Assembly (NCBI RefSeq): GCF_052156535.1
Contig: NZ_JBQKUP010000034.1
Span: forward strand, 323,413-387,412
Source of the DNA: Nitrospira_E sp052156535
GTDB taxonomy: Bacteria; Nitrospirota; Nitrospiria; Nitrospirales; UBA8639
Direction: 5' to 3'
DNA: 64,000 nucleotides
The notes below the pieces were generated by a model that did not search any database, had not been told where the DNA came from, and saw only the letters and a list, made by a program, of their open reading frames with translations. Positions 44,768 through 53,354 of the stretch are shown one piece after another. The position numbers were made by a program, and so were the translations under genes. Every line of letters starts with the position of its first letter. Position 1 is the stretch's first letter.

Positions 44768-45169
44768 TTATGCGGTTCCTTGATGTGGGGTGTTGGGGGG
44801 GGGCTCCTGCTTGATGTCCTCTCCCCGCATCTGACCAAACTCTAAACTCTGAATCGCTTTCGCACCAAACGAATGACCACAACAGATGACTTCCTGAAAT
44901 CCCTCCCCACCCGCCATCACCATTAGGCGAAGTCCACAGGAATCAGTGGCAACTATTTTTTCATCGAGGGGCATGCCAACTGCCAAGGCTCCTGCTCGGC
45001 GGCCACGCTCTTGATTAAACGAGGGAACCACGTCTTCCAGGGTCAAGTCATGTCCGCAACATCGAATTTTTTCAAACCCTTCCCCACCGCTCATCACCTT
45101 CAGTACCAGTCCACAAGAATCAGGATACCGTTTGCGTTCGTCGATAATGTCCCCTTTTTTCAATGCCAT
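44768..45169 (-). CDS. Protein with two desulforedoxin-like repeats
   Basis: The 133-residue protein contains two copies of a ~35-residue unit: DSCGLVLKVMSGGEGFEKIR then CCGH (about residues 17-40), and DSCGLRLMVMAGGEGFQEVI then CCGH (about 76-99). This matches the spacing of desulforedoxin, whose iron ligands come as C-x2-C and a CC pair. The first cysteine of the C-x2-C is missing (D-S-C here) and a histidine follows the CC pair. Each unit could still bind a metal with C, C, C and H. The start is the second ATG, behind AAGGAG. PsiE follows. Confidence 0.7.
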   Translation of the reverse strand: MALKKGDIIDERKRYPDSCGLVLKVMSGGEGFEKIRCCGHDLTLEDVVPSFNQERGRRAGALAVGMPLDEKIVATDSCGLRLMVMAGGEGFQEVICCGHSFGAKAIQSLEFGQMRGEDIKQEPPPNTPHQGTA

Positions 45170-45430
45170 AGCCATGCTCCTTGCTTCCGAGATGAATCAT
45201 GAAATTCTGTCATTAGCAATAGGAATAGATGATTGGATGTGTCGATTTGTACAGCAAGGTTGATAGCTAAACAAATCTTTGTAGGGAATGTCCAGAATTG
45301 GGCCAGGCCCTTCTTTTTTACACCTAAGAAGGTGAGAGGATCCGGCATCCAAGACATGGCCTAAAGCGTGCCGAACCTCCTACTCCTTATTGGAGCCCGT
45401 CCGGAAATCCGTCTTATCTTTTCTGTGTCT

Positions 45431-46519
45431 TCAGGTCAGGGTGCGAGACTGTCCTTGGATCTGTGCTAAGACATGGCGATGGGCAGAAATCCCGACAGTC
45501 TTAGGGATGGAGGGAATGTCGACTGGATGATAGGGGAAGACAAATTGCTGTTTGACGGAGGCGATACGGGCCAAACTTGTCTCCAGGCGGCTTTGATCCA
45601 ATACGTGAGATTCAACTGCACGACTGACGGCTTTAATCGTATCGGTCGCAAGCCTGCGGGTTTTGCACACTAATAACATATCCACTCCGGCTTGCAACGA
45701 GTGCACAGCGGCCTCACCGACTGTCAAATGGTTCACAATGGCGCCCATCTCCAAGTCGTCACTCAAGATGACACCGGAAAATCCCATCTGCTGCCGAAGG
45801 ATATCTGTCAATATCATGGAAGACAGGGTTGCGGGGTTTGTGGGGTCCAAGGCGGGATAGTGGACGTGGGCCGTCATGATAGCTTGAAGGCCATGAGCAA
45901 TGGCGTATTGAAATGGTTTGAGCTCCACACTCTTCAGCCGCTCCCGTGTGGCATGGACCACCGGCAGTTCCACATGTGAATCGGTACTGGTGTCGCCATG
46001 ACCAGGAAAATGTTTTCCGCAGGCCAATACGCGATGATCGTGCAGGCCAGCGAGAGTGGCCGCTCCCATAAGGCACACCTGTTCCGGCTCGGTCCCAAAC
46101 GCCCGATCTCCGATAATAGGATTGGAGGGATTCGTATGAATGTCCAAAACCGGTGCCATATTCATATTAATCCCTACGGCGCGTAACTCTTTAGCGGTCA
46201 CGGCAGCCGCCTGGTAGGCCAGTTCCGTGGATCCCGAGTGGGCGACGGTGGTTGCAGGAGGAAAGATGGTAAAGCCTGCAGGAAGGCGGGAGACGCGTCC
46301 GCCTTCTTGGTCGATGCCGATGAGCAGCGGGATGTCACCGGCCAGGGCTTGGAGGTCGTTCGTGAGGTGTGCGATTTGGAAAGGGTCAACCAAATTGCGG
46401 GAAAAAAGAATGATCCCTCCTGGTCGGAATTCCTGCATCCAGGCTCGAAGGTCCGGAGTGACCTCCGTCCCTTCGAAACCGATCATACACAGTTGCCCTA
46501 CGAGTTCAGCGCTAGACAT
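45431..46519 (-). CDS. nagZ: Beta-N-acetylhexosaminidase
   Basis: NagZ removes N-acetylglucosamine from muropeptides in cell wall recycling. The 362-residue glycoside hydrolase family 3 enzyme shows DQEGGRVSRL (near residue 70), the signature CGKHFPGHGDTSTDSHVELP with the catalytic His (near 160-180), and the nucleophile aspartate in SDDLEMGAI. No signal peptide is present, as expected for a cytoplasmic recycler. It lies 16 bases after pepA in a queE-pepA-nagZ run on the minus strand. Confidence 0.95.
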   Translation of the reverse strand: MSSAELVGQLCMIGFEGTEVTPDLRAWMQEFRPGGIILFSRNLVDPFQIAHLTNDLQALAGDIPLLIGIDQEGGRVSRLPAGFTIFPPATTVAHSGSTELAYQAAAVTAKELRAVGINMNMAPVLDIHTNPSNPIIGDRAFGTEPEQVCLMGAATLAGLHDHRVLACGKHFPGHGDTSTDSHVELPVVHATRERLKSVELKPFQYAIAHGLQAIMTAHVHYPALDPTNPATLSSMILTDILRQQMGFSGVILSDDLEMGAIVNHLTVGEAAVHSLQAGVDMLLVCKTRRLATDTIKAVSRAVESHVLDQSRLETSLARIASVKQQFVFPYHPVDIPSIPKTVGISAHRHVLAQIQGQSRTLT

Positions 46520-46535
46520 CGCTATGTGTTCCCGA

Positions 46536-48041
46536 CTAGCGATTGACGTGATTCAGCAAATATTGAATGAGCAACCGGGTCCCGATACCTGTCGGACCTT
46601 TAGGAGTATACGGGCGTTCGGTTGTACCCCAATCGGTGCTGGCAATGTCCAAATGGACCCAGGGATGGTCTCCAACGAATTTTGATAAGAACATCGCCGC
46701 CGTAATCATTCCGCCTCCCCGCCCACCGATGTTCCGCATGTCCGCCACGTCACTTTTGAGCTGTTCAAAGTATTCATCCCACAGGGGCATTTCCCATACC
46801 CGTTCCCCGGCCTGATTGCCGGCCTTTTTGAGATCGGCTTTCATGGTGTCGTCATTGCCCAACATGCCAATCGCGAACTGTCCCAACGCGACAGCAGCCG
46901 CACCGGTCAGTGTGGCGATATCAATCACGCAGGCGGGTTTGAGTCGGGAGGCATAGGCCAGGCCGTCAGCAAGAATCAAACGACCTTCCGCATCGGTATT
47001 TTGGACTTCCACCGTTTTTCCGGAGAGCATGGTAAGGATATCGCCGGGTTTAGTTGCCCGTCCTCCCGGCATGTTTTCCGTCACAGGCAGGAGGCCGATC
47101 GCATTCACCGGGAGCTTGAGCCGTGAGGCGGCTCGAATCGTCGCCAACACTTCGGCTCCACCCGTCATGTCGGCCTTCATCTGTTCCATGTTTTCCGATG
47201 GTTTTAGGGAGATCCCACCGCTATCAAAGGTTACCGTTTTGCCGACAAAGACAATGGGTTTTTGTGTGCGAGGGCCACCCATATATTCCAGAATGATAAA
47301 TTGGGGCGGTTCGATGCTGCCACGAGAGACCCCCAATAATCCGCCCATGCCGAGTTTTTCCTGCTGTTTGCGGTCCAAGACTTTGAGCCGGACTTTGGCC
47401 TCCCTGGCGATGTTTTTGGCCTCGGTGACAACCCGTGAAGGCGTCATCACGTTCGCGGGGTGGTTGCACAAATCCCGGACGAAACAGGTCGCTTCCCCAA
47501 GGATTTTGCCACGGTTGGCGCCAGCTTTGGCCTCATTCAGGTGAGCGTTGGATTTGGTGAGTAGGGTGCAGGATTGCAAGGAGTGGGTGTCGTCTGTGCG
47601 GTCCGTACGGTACTCATTAAACCGATATTCTCCAAGAACTACCCCTTCCACCATGGCTTGGGCCACGTCATCCATAGGGCCGGTGCCCTTTGGCACGTCC
47701 GGCATTACGCAAACGATCCCTTTGGCTTTGGCGGTGCGGGCGCGCTTGGCAGCGGTCCCCATTGCTTGACGAATTCGTTCCAAGGTCACCGTCTCCCGTG
47801 TTCCAAGACCGACAAGAAGCACGCGTTTTGCGGGCAATTTCCCATCGATATGTAGTAAGGCGGTGTTATTCGGTTTGCCCGAAAATTCTCCACTTTTGCG
47901 CAGGGCGCTCAATTGTCCACCGAGTTTCTGATCGACCGGCCGGACGGCTTTGCTCCAGACTTTGTCCTGTTCATATTCCAAACATACCAACACATCCGTT
48001 GTCGTAGCCGTGGCTTCACCACTCTTCACAAGAATATTCAT
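46536..48041 (-). CDS. pepA: Leucyl aminopeptidase (M17)
   Basis: PepA cleaves N-terminal residues from peptides with two metal ions, and in some bacteria also binds DNA. The 501-residue protein shows the metal-binding lysine and aspartate in VGKTVTFDSGGISLKP, the signature NTDAEGRLILADGL and the C-terminal HLDIASTDWG segment. The N-terminal macro-like domain covers about residues 1-170. ATG at 48041 follows GAGGAGG closely. It sits between queE and nagZ. Confidence 0.96.
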   Translation of the reverse strand: MNILVKSGEATATTTDVLVCLEYEQDKVWSKAVRPVDQKLGGQLSALRKSGEFSGKPNNTALLHIDGKLPAKRVLLVGLGTRETVTLERIRQAMGTAAKRARTAKAKGIVCVMPDVPKGTGPMDDVAQAMVEGVVLGEYRFNEYRTDRTDDTHSLQSCTLLTKSNAHLNEAKAGANRGKILGEATCFVRDLCNHPANVMTPSRVVTEAKNIAREAKVRLKVLDRKQQEKLGMGGLLGVSRGSIEPPQFIILEYMGGPRTQKPIVFVGKTVTFDSGGISLKPSENMEQMKADMTGGAEVLATIRAASRLKLPVNAIGLLPVTENMPGGRATKPGDILTMLSGKTVEVQNTDAEGRLILADGLAYASRLKPACVIDIATLTGAAAVALGQFAIGMLGNDDTMKADLKKAGNQAGERVWEMPLWDEYFEQLKSDVADMRNIGGRGGGMITAAMFLSKFVGDHPWVHLDIASTDWGTTERPYTPKGPTGIGTRLLIQYLLNHVNR

Positions 48042-48100
48042 ACGCCTCCTCAATAAATAAATCGCCCCAAACGTAAACAGATCCCCTTGCCGTGGTATTG

Positions 48101-48754
48101 TTACACGCCACGGGTTTGGGGATCCCAGATCACTTTATGCAATTGGAGTTGAAAACGAACAGGCAGTCGATCTTCCAGAATCCATTCAGCCAGGGATTGA
48201 AGATGAAGGACTCCAAAGACCGGACTCATATGGACGGGACAGCGGTCCCCCAATGAATACCGTTTCACGATATCGCGCGCCCACTCGTAATCGGCCCGGT
48301 CCTTCAAAACAAACTTTACTTCGTCTTTTCCGGACAAATGCCTAAGGGTATCCCACCGCATCCGGTCGGTCATTCCACTACCCGGACATTTCACATCCAG
48401 AATAATCGAAACCCGCTCATCCACGTTGGCAATATCAAACGCCCCGCTGGTTTCCAGCATCACCTGAAATCCAGCCTCGCATAATTGTGTTAACAATACC
48501 AGAGAGCCAGGTTGATGCAATGGTTCACCGCCGGTCACCTCGACGAGCGGACAACCATATGATTGTACCTGCGTCAGAATTGTCTCAATCGGCATGGTAT
48601 TTCCACCATAAAAGGCATATTCCGTGTCACACCAGGTGCAACGAAGCGGACAACCCGTTAACCGGACAAACACGCACGGTTGTCCCACACGGGTGGATTC
48701 ACCTTGAAGGCTATGAAAGATTTCGGTGATCTTTAGGGAAGGCAAAGTGGTCAT
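48101..48754 (-). CDS. queE: 7-carboxy-7-deazaguanine synthase
   Basis: QueE is a radical SAM enzyme that contracts 6-carboxytetrahydropterin to 7-carboxy-7-deazaguanine on the way to queuosine in tRNA. The 217-residue protein starts with the family pattern KITEIFHSLQGEST, the cluster motif CPLRCTWCDT with C-x3-C-x2-C spacing, and VTGGEPLHQ. The short length and absence of a SPASM domain fit. ATG at 48754 is chosen from the family start; the frame is open to 48775. It is upstream of pepA by 59 bases. Confidence 0.94.
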   Translation of the reverse strand: MTTLPSLKITEIFHSLQGESTRVGQPCVFVRLTGCPLRCTWCDTEYAFYGGNTMPIETILTQVQSYGCPLVEVTGGEPLHQPGSLVLLTQLCEAGFQVMLETSGAFDIANVDERVSIILDVKCPGSGMTDRMRWDTLRHLSGKDEVKFVLKDRADYEWARDIVKRYSLGDRCPVHMSPVFGVLHLQSLAEWILEDRLPVRFQLQLHKVIWDPQTRGV

Positions 48755-48999
48755 AAACACTCTCAGCTCCAGCACGCATCAGGTGACATTGTACTCAAAA
48801 TACGGGGTGAGGGGGAGGGGACAGAGAAGGGTGTGCTAGGTGGCTGTCGGAGATGAGTAATCGTCACAAGGTTGGATCGGGTTGAGTGATATTTTCGATC
48901 ATGTGGGGCGAAAAGGGGGCTATTCGATGAAAAGGACCGGAGAAGCTATCAAACCGGCGCAAGCAAGCAGGTCGATTTCATCCAGGATGACCGCGCCTT

Positions 49000-49695
49000 C
49001 TAAGCCCATTGTGTAATTGGCCAACCCCGCTCGCGGGCAATGCGAGCCATGCCCCGAATGGGATTCACGACAAAGGGATGGCCAACCAGTTGGAGTGCGT
49101 GAAAATCTCCAGGGCTATCGCCATAGGCATAGCTGCGCGTCAAGTCCAGATTGAAATGGGCGGCTAGGCGCTCCACATAACGGCCTTTTCCCTCACCATA
49201 GGGCAACGGGGCAAACACTTTTCCCGTAAAGAGTCCTTCCTGGGATTCCGGTCTTGCGCCAAATACCAATGAGACTCCAAGTGCCTCGGCCAGTGGTTTC
49301 ACTAAGAACTCAGGTGATCCGCTGACGAAGGCTACGACATGTCCGGCATCCCGATGACGGGATAAACGATTCAAAGCCCTCGCTGCGACCCGTGGAACAA
49401 CATATAACTCCACGTACTCGCTGGCCATCTGTTCAATGAGTGAGACATCATGCCCCATCAGATACAGCTTCCTCCGTCGCAGAGGGTTGAACGAAACGGG
49501 GGGCATGTGACGAATGGCATATTCCAGGCTATGCCATACCTCCGGCCAACCCACGACACCGTCTTGCCAGAGATACCGGAAAAATCCTATTTCAATCGAG
49601 GCGCCGGGAATCAATGTGTTATCCACATCGAAAAAGGCACCGATCCAGTGTTGAGAATGAGTCAGGGGTGCGGGCGAAGAGGTCGAGCGGGTCAT
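49000..49695 (-). CDS. HAD-superfamily phosphatase (subfamily IB, SerB-like)
   Basis: The 231-residue enzyme shows the nucleophile motif FFDVDNTLIPGAS (near residue 20), the serine of motif II in VAFVSGSPEFLV, and motif III/IV SYAYGDSPGDFHAL. These place it in HAD-IB, with phosphoserine phosphatases and lysophospholipid or phosphoglycerol phosphatases. The substrate is open because no serine pathway gene lies nearby. It is transcribed divergently from tRNA-Leu. Confidence 0.88.
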   Translation of the reverse strand: MTRSTSSPAPLTHSQHWIGAFFDVDNTLIPGASIEIGFFRYLWQDGVVGWPEVWHSLEYAIRHMPPVSFNPLRRRKLYLMGHDVSLIEQMASEYVELYVVPRVAARALNRLSRHRDAGHVVAFVSGSPEFLVKPLAEALGVSLVFGARPESQEGLFTGKVFAPLPYGEGKGRYVERLAAHFNLDLTRSYAYGDSPGDFHALQLVGHPFVVNPIRGMARIARERGWPITQWA

Positions 49696-49806
49696 GGTGA
49701 GCTATAATCCGGGCGGTCAATTAATTTTTGAGGATGGCCGGGATTCTACTCCGCGTTTCACGCGTTGACAAGGACATCAAGAGGTTTCATAATCTGCCTA
49801 CTTCGT

Positions 49807-49890
49807 GCCGAAGTGGTGGAATGGCAGACACGCACGTTTGAGGGGCGTGTGGGGAAACCCATGCGGGTTCAAGTCCCGCCTTCGGCACCA
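49807..49890 (+). tRNA. tRNA-Leu (GAG)
   Basis: An 84-base cloverleaf begins GCCGAAG and ends CTTCGGC plus an encoded CCA. The anticodon stem CACGT/GCGTG encloses the loop TTGAGGG with anticodon GAG. A long variable arm (TGGGGAAACCCA), typical of class II tRNAs, and a T arm CGGGTTCAAGTCCCG follow. Copies of its last 23 bases recur downstream. Confidence 0.97.
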
Positions 49891-50310
49891 ATAATCCTAC
49901 CGACTTCATATACTTCTCGTACTTCAAAACTCTACTTAGTCTCAAATGATAAAAGTGAGGCTCAAACCGCCGGTTTTGAAGGGGGTATTCCCCCTTCATG
50001 GGGTGACCGGAGCCTAGCGGAGGCACGAGGGGGCTGGCCCCCTAAGTGAGAGCAGGAGTCAGGCTTCCGCTCCTGCGACTTCAAGTCCCGCCTTCGGCAC
50101 CAAAAAAATCCTTCCGATCTCTAAAACTTCTCTCTTGTGAATTCCCACCCCTTACAAAAAATTGTGTCGAGATTCAAGGTGGGTTCTCAATCGGGAATTC
50201 TCCCTTCAGGGTGACCGGAGTGAAGAGACTGCATGAGTGAGGGCTTTCGTGCGAGCAGAAGCCATCCTTCTGGCCCCTGCTCGTTCTAGTCGGTCTTCAG
50301 CACAACTCCC
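49868..50310 (+). repeat. Tandem ~205-212-bp repeats carrying the tRNA-Leu 3' end
   Basis: TTCAAGTCCCGCCTTCGGCACCA at 49868-49890 (inside the tRNA) recurs perfectly at 50080-50102 and in degraded form at about 50284-50305, giving periods of 212 and 204 bases. A second conserved block, CCCTTCA then GGGTGACCGGAG, lies about 100 bases after each copy (about 49992-50012 and 50202-50220). A hairpin precedes each downstream tRNA-tail copy: GCAGGAG/CTCCTGC and CGAGCAG/CTGCTCG. The units look like successive duplications decaying with distance. This resembles the rtT repeats behind the E. coli tyrT tRNA. Confidence 0.8.
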
Positions 50311-50565
50311 TTTCTCCCGATTATCTTATCGATGGTGCTCAGGTATGCCACTGTCACCGCATACATTCTCGAGATAAAAACTTTCTCAACGACCTTTGGC
50401 GTTCGGGTCATTTATTCATAAAGGAACCGGGGTAAATTGAAAGATATTGTCGATGGGATTCTGGCTCATGGGCTTGCTTGCGGACTATTTTGGAGGATAA
50501 ACGTTATCCTGATGCTTAGGAAAAGGCAAATGAGAAGACATATTCAATTGCCTTGAAGGGGATTC

Positions 50566-51189
50566 ATGAAACGCGGGTGGTATTCACGACGAGTGTTTCC
50601 CAGGCTGGTCCATTGGAGTATGGGTCAAGCGGGTTTTGTCCCCTTGCGGCAGGCGTTGGTTGCAAAGGCGTCAGGGTTGGTTTTGGAAATCGGGTTTGGG
50701 TCCGGCGCCAATTTTTCTTACTATTATTCCCGGATCCATTCCTTGACGGCGATTGATCCCAACCCCGGGATGATCCCGTTGGCCCGCTCGCTTCAGGCGG
50801 AGGCGGTGGTTCCCGTTCATCTTGCCTTGGCCTTGGCTGAAGCGCTCCCCTTTCCCTCTGCCTGCTTTGATACCGTTGTGAGCACGATGACCTTATGCAG
50901 CGTTCCCCAACTTTCGAAGGCTCTGCAGGAATTGTTTCGGGTCGTGAGACCTGGAGGACGGTTGTTGTTTTTAGAGCATGGGCAAAGTCCGGATCGTTCG
51001 GTCCGCCGGTGGCAGGATCGTCTCACGCCGGCCTGGAAACATCTTGGTGATGGCTGTCATTTAAACCGTCCAATGGTTCAGATGATTGAGGCTCAGGGTT
51101 GGACGGTCACCGCACTCGAGAACTTTTATCTTCCCGGCGTTCCGAAGCCTTTTGCCTATTTTTCTCAGGGGATGGCGGTGAAGGCCTGA
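50566..51189 (+). CDS. Class I SAM-dependent methyltransferase (UbiE/METTL7-like)
   Basis: The 207-residue protein has motif I VLEIGFGSGANFSYY (near residue 40), the acidic loop LTAIDPNPGMIPLA, FDTVVSTMTLCSVP and RPGGRLLFLEHG, all typical of methyltransferase type 11. The closing segment LTPAWKHLGDGCHLNRP followed by LENFYLPGVPKP resembles METTL7-type small-molecule or thiol methyltransferases. GAAGGGGATTC precedes the ATG. The substrate is unknown. The TPR gene follows after about 110 bases on the same strand. Confidence 0.88.
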   Translation: MKRGWYSRRVFPRLVHWSMGQAGFVPLRQALVAKASGLVLEIGFGSGANFSYYYSRIHSLTAIDPNPGMIPLARSLQAEAVVPVHLALALAEALPFPSACFDTVVSTMTLCSVPQLSKALQELFRVVRPGGRLLFLEHGQSPDRSVRRWQDRLTPAWKHLGDGCHLNRPMVQMIEAQGWTVTALENFYLPGVPKPFAYFSQGMAVKA

Positions 51190-51302
51190 TAGTCCAGTTA
51201 CGCCCTTCCATTTTCCTTGATTTCTTAATAAATTGAAGTTGGTGCTCATGAGGGTGACGTGGCTTCTTGAGCCTTATCAATTTCTAATAGCCAATTTTTC
51301 TG

Positions 51303-53291
51303 ATGGTAAATCGAGGGGGATCTGCCTACTTGACAGTCTGGTCGGCGATGTTGGGAGTTTCCCTCTCGCTGGGGCTTCTTATCGTTTACCCCTCCTCTGC
51401 AGAGGTGACTGGTGCCTCCCAAGCGGATTCATCTCCCATTCAGGATTCCGCGGAAGCGCATCTTCAGTTAGGGATTGATTTTTTTCTCACGAATGAACTG
51501 GATGTGGCCATTGACGAGTTTCGGGAGACTGCTCGTCAACGGCCTGGCTATGCCGATGCCTATCATAATCTTGGGGTGGCCCTGGCCAAAACGGGGGATT
51601 TAACCGGAGCCATTGCGGCCTGGTCGCAAGCGGAACGGTTGGATTTTCACACGGCCTCCTTGCGGTATCACCTGTCAGCCCTGGTTTCGTATAACTATGG
51701 GATCTCTCTGGTGCGGGATGGTCGGCTTGCGCAGGCCCTGGCGCAATGGCGGGCGGTCCTTCGCCTTCAGCCTGATTTTTTTGAAGCCCATTATGCGTTG
51801 GGATTGGGGTATTTGGCTGCAGGAGATCCTGTGCAAGCTGTGGCCCATTTTCAAGCGACGATTCATGACGCAACTCATTGGGCGCATGCCTATGAAGCCT
51901 TGGGGTTGGCCTATTATGCATCACATGAAAATACTCTGGCCGAACAGGCCTGGAGGCGTGCCCTGGCGTTGGAGCCCGAACTCCCCAAGGTCTATGCCAA
52001 TTTGGGATTACTCCGTTTGCAAGAGGGGAATTATCAAGAGGCGATCGGACATTCCCGGAAGGCGTTGGCACTTCAATCTGACCTTGTAGCCGCGCATTAC
52101 AATATCGGTGTGGCGTTGTTTGCGAAAGGAGACGAGTCAGCCAGTGTTCCTTCACTGGAAAGGGCACTTTCTCTCGATCCTCGATTGACTTCAGCGAGAT
52201 TGCTGCTTGGTGTTGTGTGGAGTCGTCAGGGAAATTGGGCGCGGGCTGCTTCGCTCTGGCGTGAGGCTTTACGCCGGGATCCCTTTGCCAAAGATGGAGT
52301 ATGGCTCCATTACAATTTGGGAGTCGCCATGGCTGCCATGGGACTTATCGACGAGGCGGCGGTTGAATTTGATGTGGTAACGGGTCAGCGTCCTGAATGG
52401 GCTCCGGGGTGGTCTCAGTTGGGCTCGGCGCTTCTGGCCACCCGCCAATGGGAAAGGGCTGTGGTCGCCCTGCAATCCGCTTCTCGATTGCAACCGGCCT
52501 GGGCGCACCTCCATTTTGCCATTGGAAAAGCCCAGGCTGAAGCGGGGAACTTATCTCAGGCTGTTGCCGCCTTTCAACGAGCGGTCGAGATTGAGCCTCA
52601 ATTGGTCGAGGCATGGTTTCATTTGGGGGTTGTGCTTCGTGCTCAGAATCGAACCGGTGAAGCGGTCGAGCCGCTCCGTCTGGCGGCCGAAGGCGGATCG
52701 GGCGAAGCCCAAAGCCTGTTGGCTTCGATGTATGCCAATGGCAGTGGTGTGGATCGCAACATCCCCTTGGCGATGTTATGGTGGTTTCGGAGTAGTCGGG
52801 CGTGGATGGCCGATTCGCTCACGCAGACCGCCAGAGAACAGCTCTCACAATTCCGTCGCGGCCTGCATCGACACCTCTTTTCATCCAGTGACCGGCAGGA
52901 GGTGTTAACCGGCTTTGGTCTCATTCGAGAAGATCTTCACCGGTTGGCTCCTCCCCATCCCATGTCCAATCAGGTGGCCAATGATGAAGGGACCTGGGAC
53001 CACCTGACTCCGAGTGAACCCGTTGTTGAATGGGTAATCAACCAGGCTTTGGCCGGTGATCGGGCTGCCCAACATACCCTCCATGCCTGGTATGTGAATG
53101 GAGAGCGTGGTCGCTTGGTTCCAGCAGATTCTCAGATCCGAAATTATTTTCTGCAAACGGCGAAAGAAGGAAATCCCTTTTCCTGTCAGGTCGTTCGAGC
53201 CGTTGCTCCTGAATCAGCTGAACGTTTTTCCGCAGATTGGCAATTGGCGGCAAATGGATGTCCGGACCAGTCCGTCATGCCGGGGTTGTAA
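51303..53291 (+). CDS. Exported TPR-repeat protein with Sel1-like end
   Basis: The 662-residue protein starts with a hydrophobic signal (VWSAMLGVSLSLGLLIVYP) and then about 12 tetratricopeptide repeats (about residues 45-470), for example PGYADAYHNLGVALAKTGDL, ALGLGYLAAGDPVQAVAHF and EAWFHLGVVLRAQNRTGEAV. A Sel1-like unit follows (SLLASMYANGSGVDRNIPLA) and a second near GDRAAQHTLHAWYVNGERG. It is a periplasmic scaffold or partner-binding protein. It ends 63 bases before the CHASE2-sigma54 gene, so the two may work together. Confidence 0.85.
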   Translation: MVNRGGSAYLTVWSAMLGVSLSLGLLIVYPSSAEVTGASQADSSPIQDSAEAHLQLGIDFFLTNELDVAIDEFRETARQRPGYADAYHNLGVALAKTGDLTGAIAAWSQAERLDFHTASLRYHLSALVSYNYGISLVRDGRLAQALAQWRAVLRLQPDFFEAHYALGLGYLAAGDPVQAVAHFQATIHDATHWAHAYEALGLAYYASHENTLAEQAWRRALALEPELPKVYANLGLLRLQEGNYQEAIGHSRKALALQSDLVAAHYNIGVALFAKGDESASVPSLERALSLDPRLTSARLLLGVVWSRQGNWARAASLWREALRRDPFAKDGVWLHYNLGVAMAAMGLIDEAAVEFDVVTGQRPEWAPGWSQLGSALLATRQWERAVVALQSASRLQPAWAHLHFAIGKAQAEAGNLSQAVAAFQRAVEIEPQLVEAWFHLGVVLRAQNRTGEAVEPLRLAAEGGSGEAQSLLASMYANGSGVDRNIPLAMLWWFRSSRAWMADSLTQTAREQLSQFRRGLHRHLFSSSDRQEVLTGFGLIREDLHRLAPPHPMSNQVANDEGTWDHLTPSEPVVEWVINQALAGDRAAQHTLHAWYVNGERGRLVPADSQIRNYFLQTAKEGNPFSCQVVRAVAPESAERFSADWQLAANGCPDQSVMPGL

Positions 53292-53354
53292 TTCTGAGCC
53301 AGGTTGCATGTATGGGAACGGGAACTTCCTGAATTTTCTGTGATTAGGACCTCA

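Noticed and set aside
47029..47544. 171-codon plus-strand frame within pepA
   Set aside because: Antisense shadow of a well-conserved enzyme.
49868..50102. Prophage or integrative element attachment sites from the tRNA-Leu repeat
   Set aside because: No integrase gene lies nearby, the repeat copies are only ~212 bases apart, and a second repeated block shares the period, so a tandem array fits better.
51487..52167. 226-codon minus-strand frame within the TPR gene
   Set aside because: Pro/Arg/His-rich translation typical of antisense to TPR-coding DNA; no start signal.
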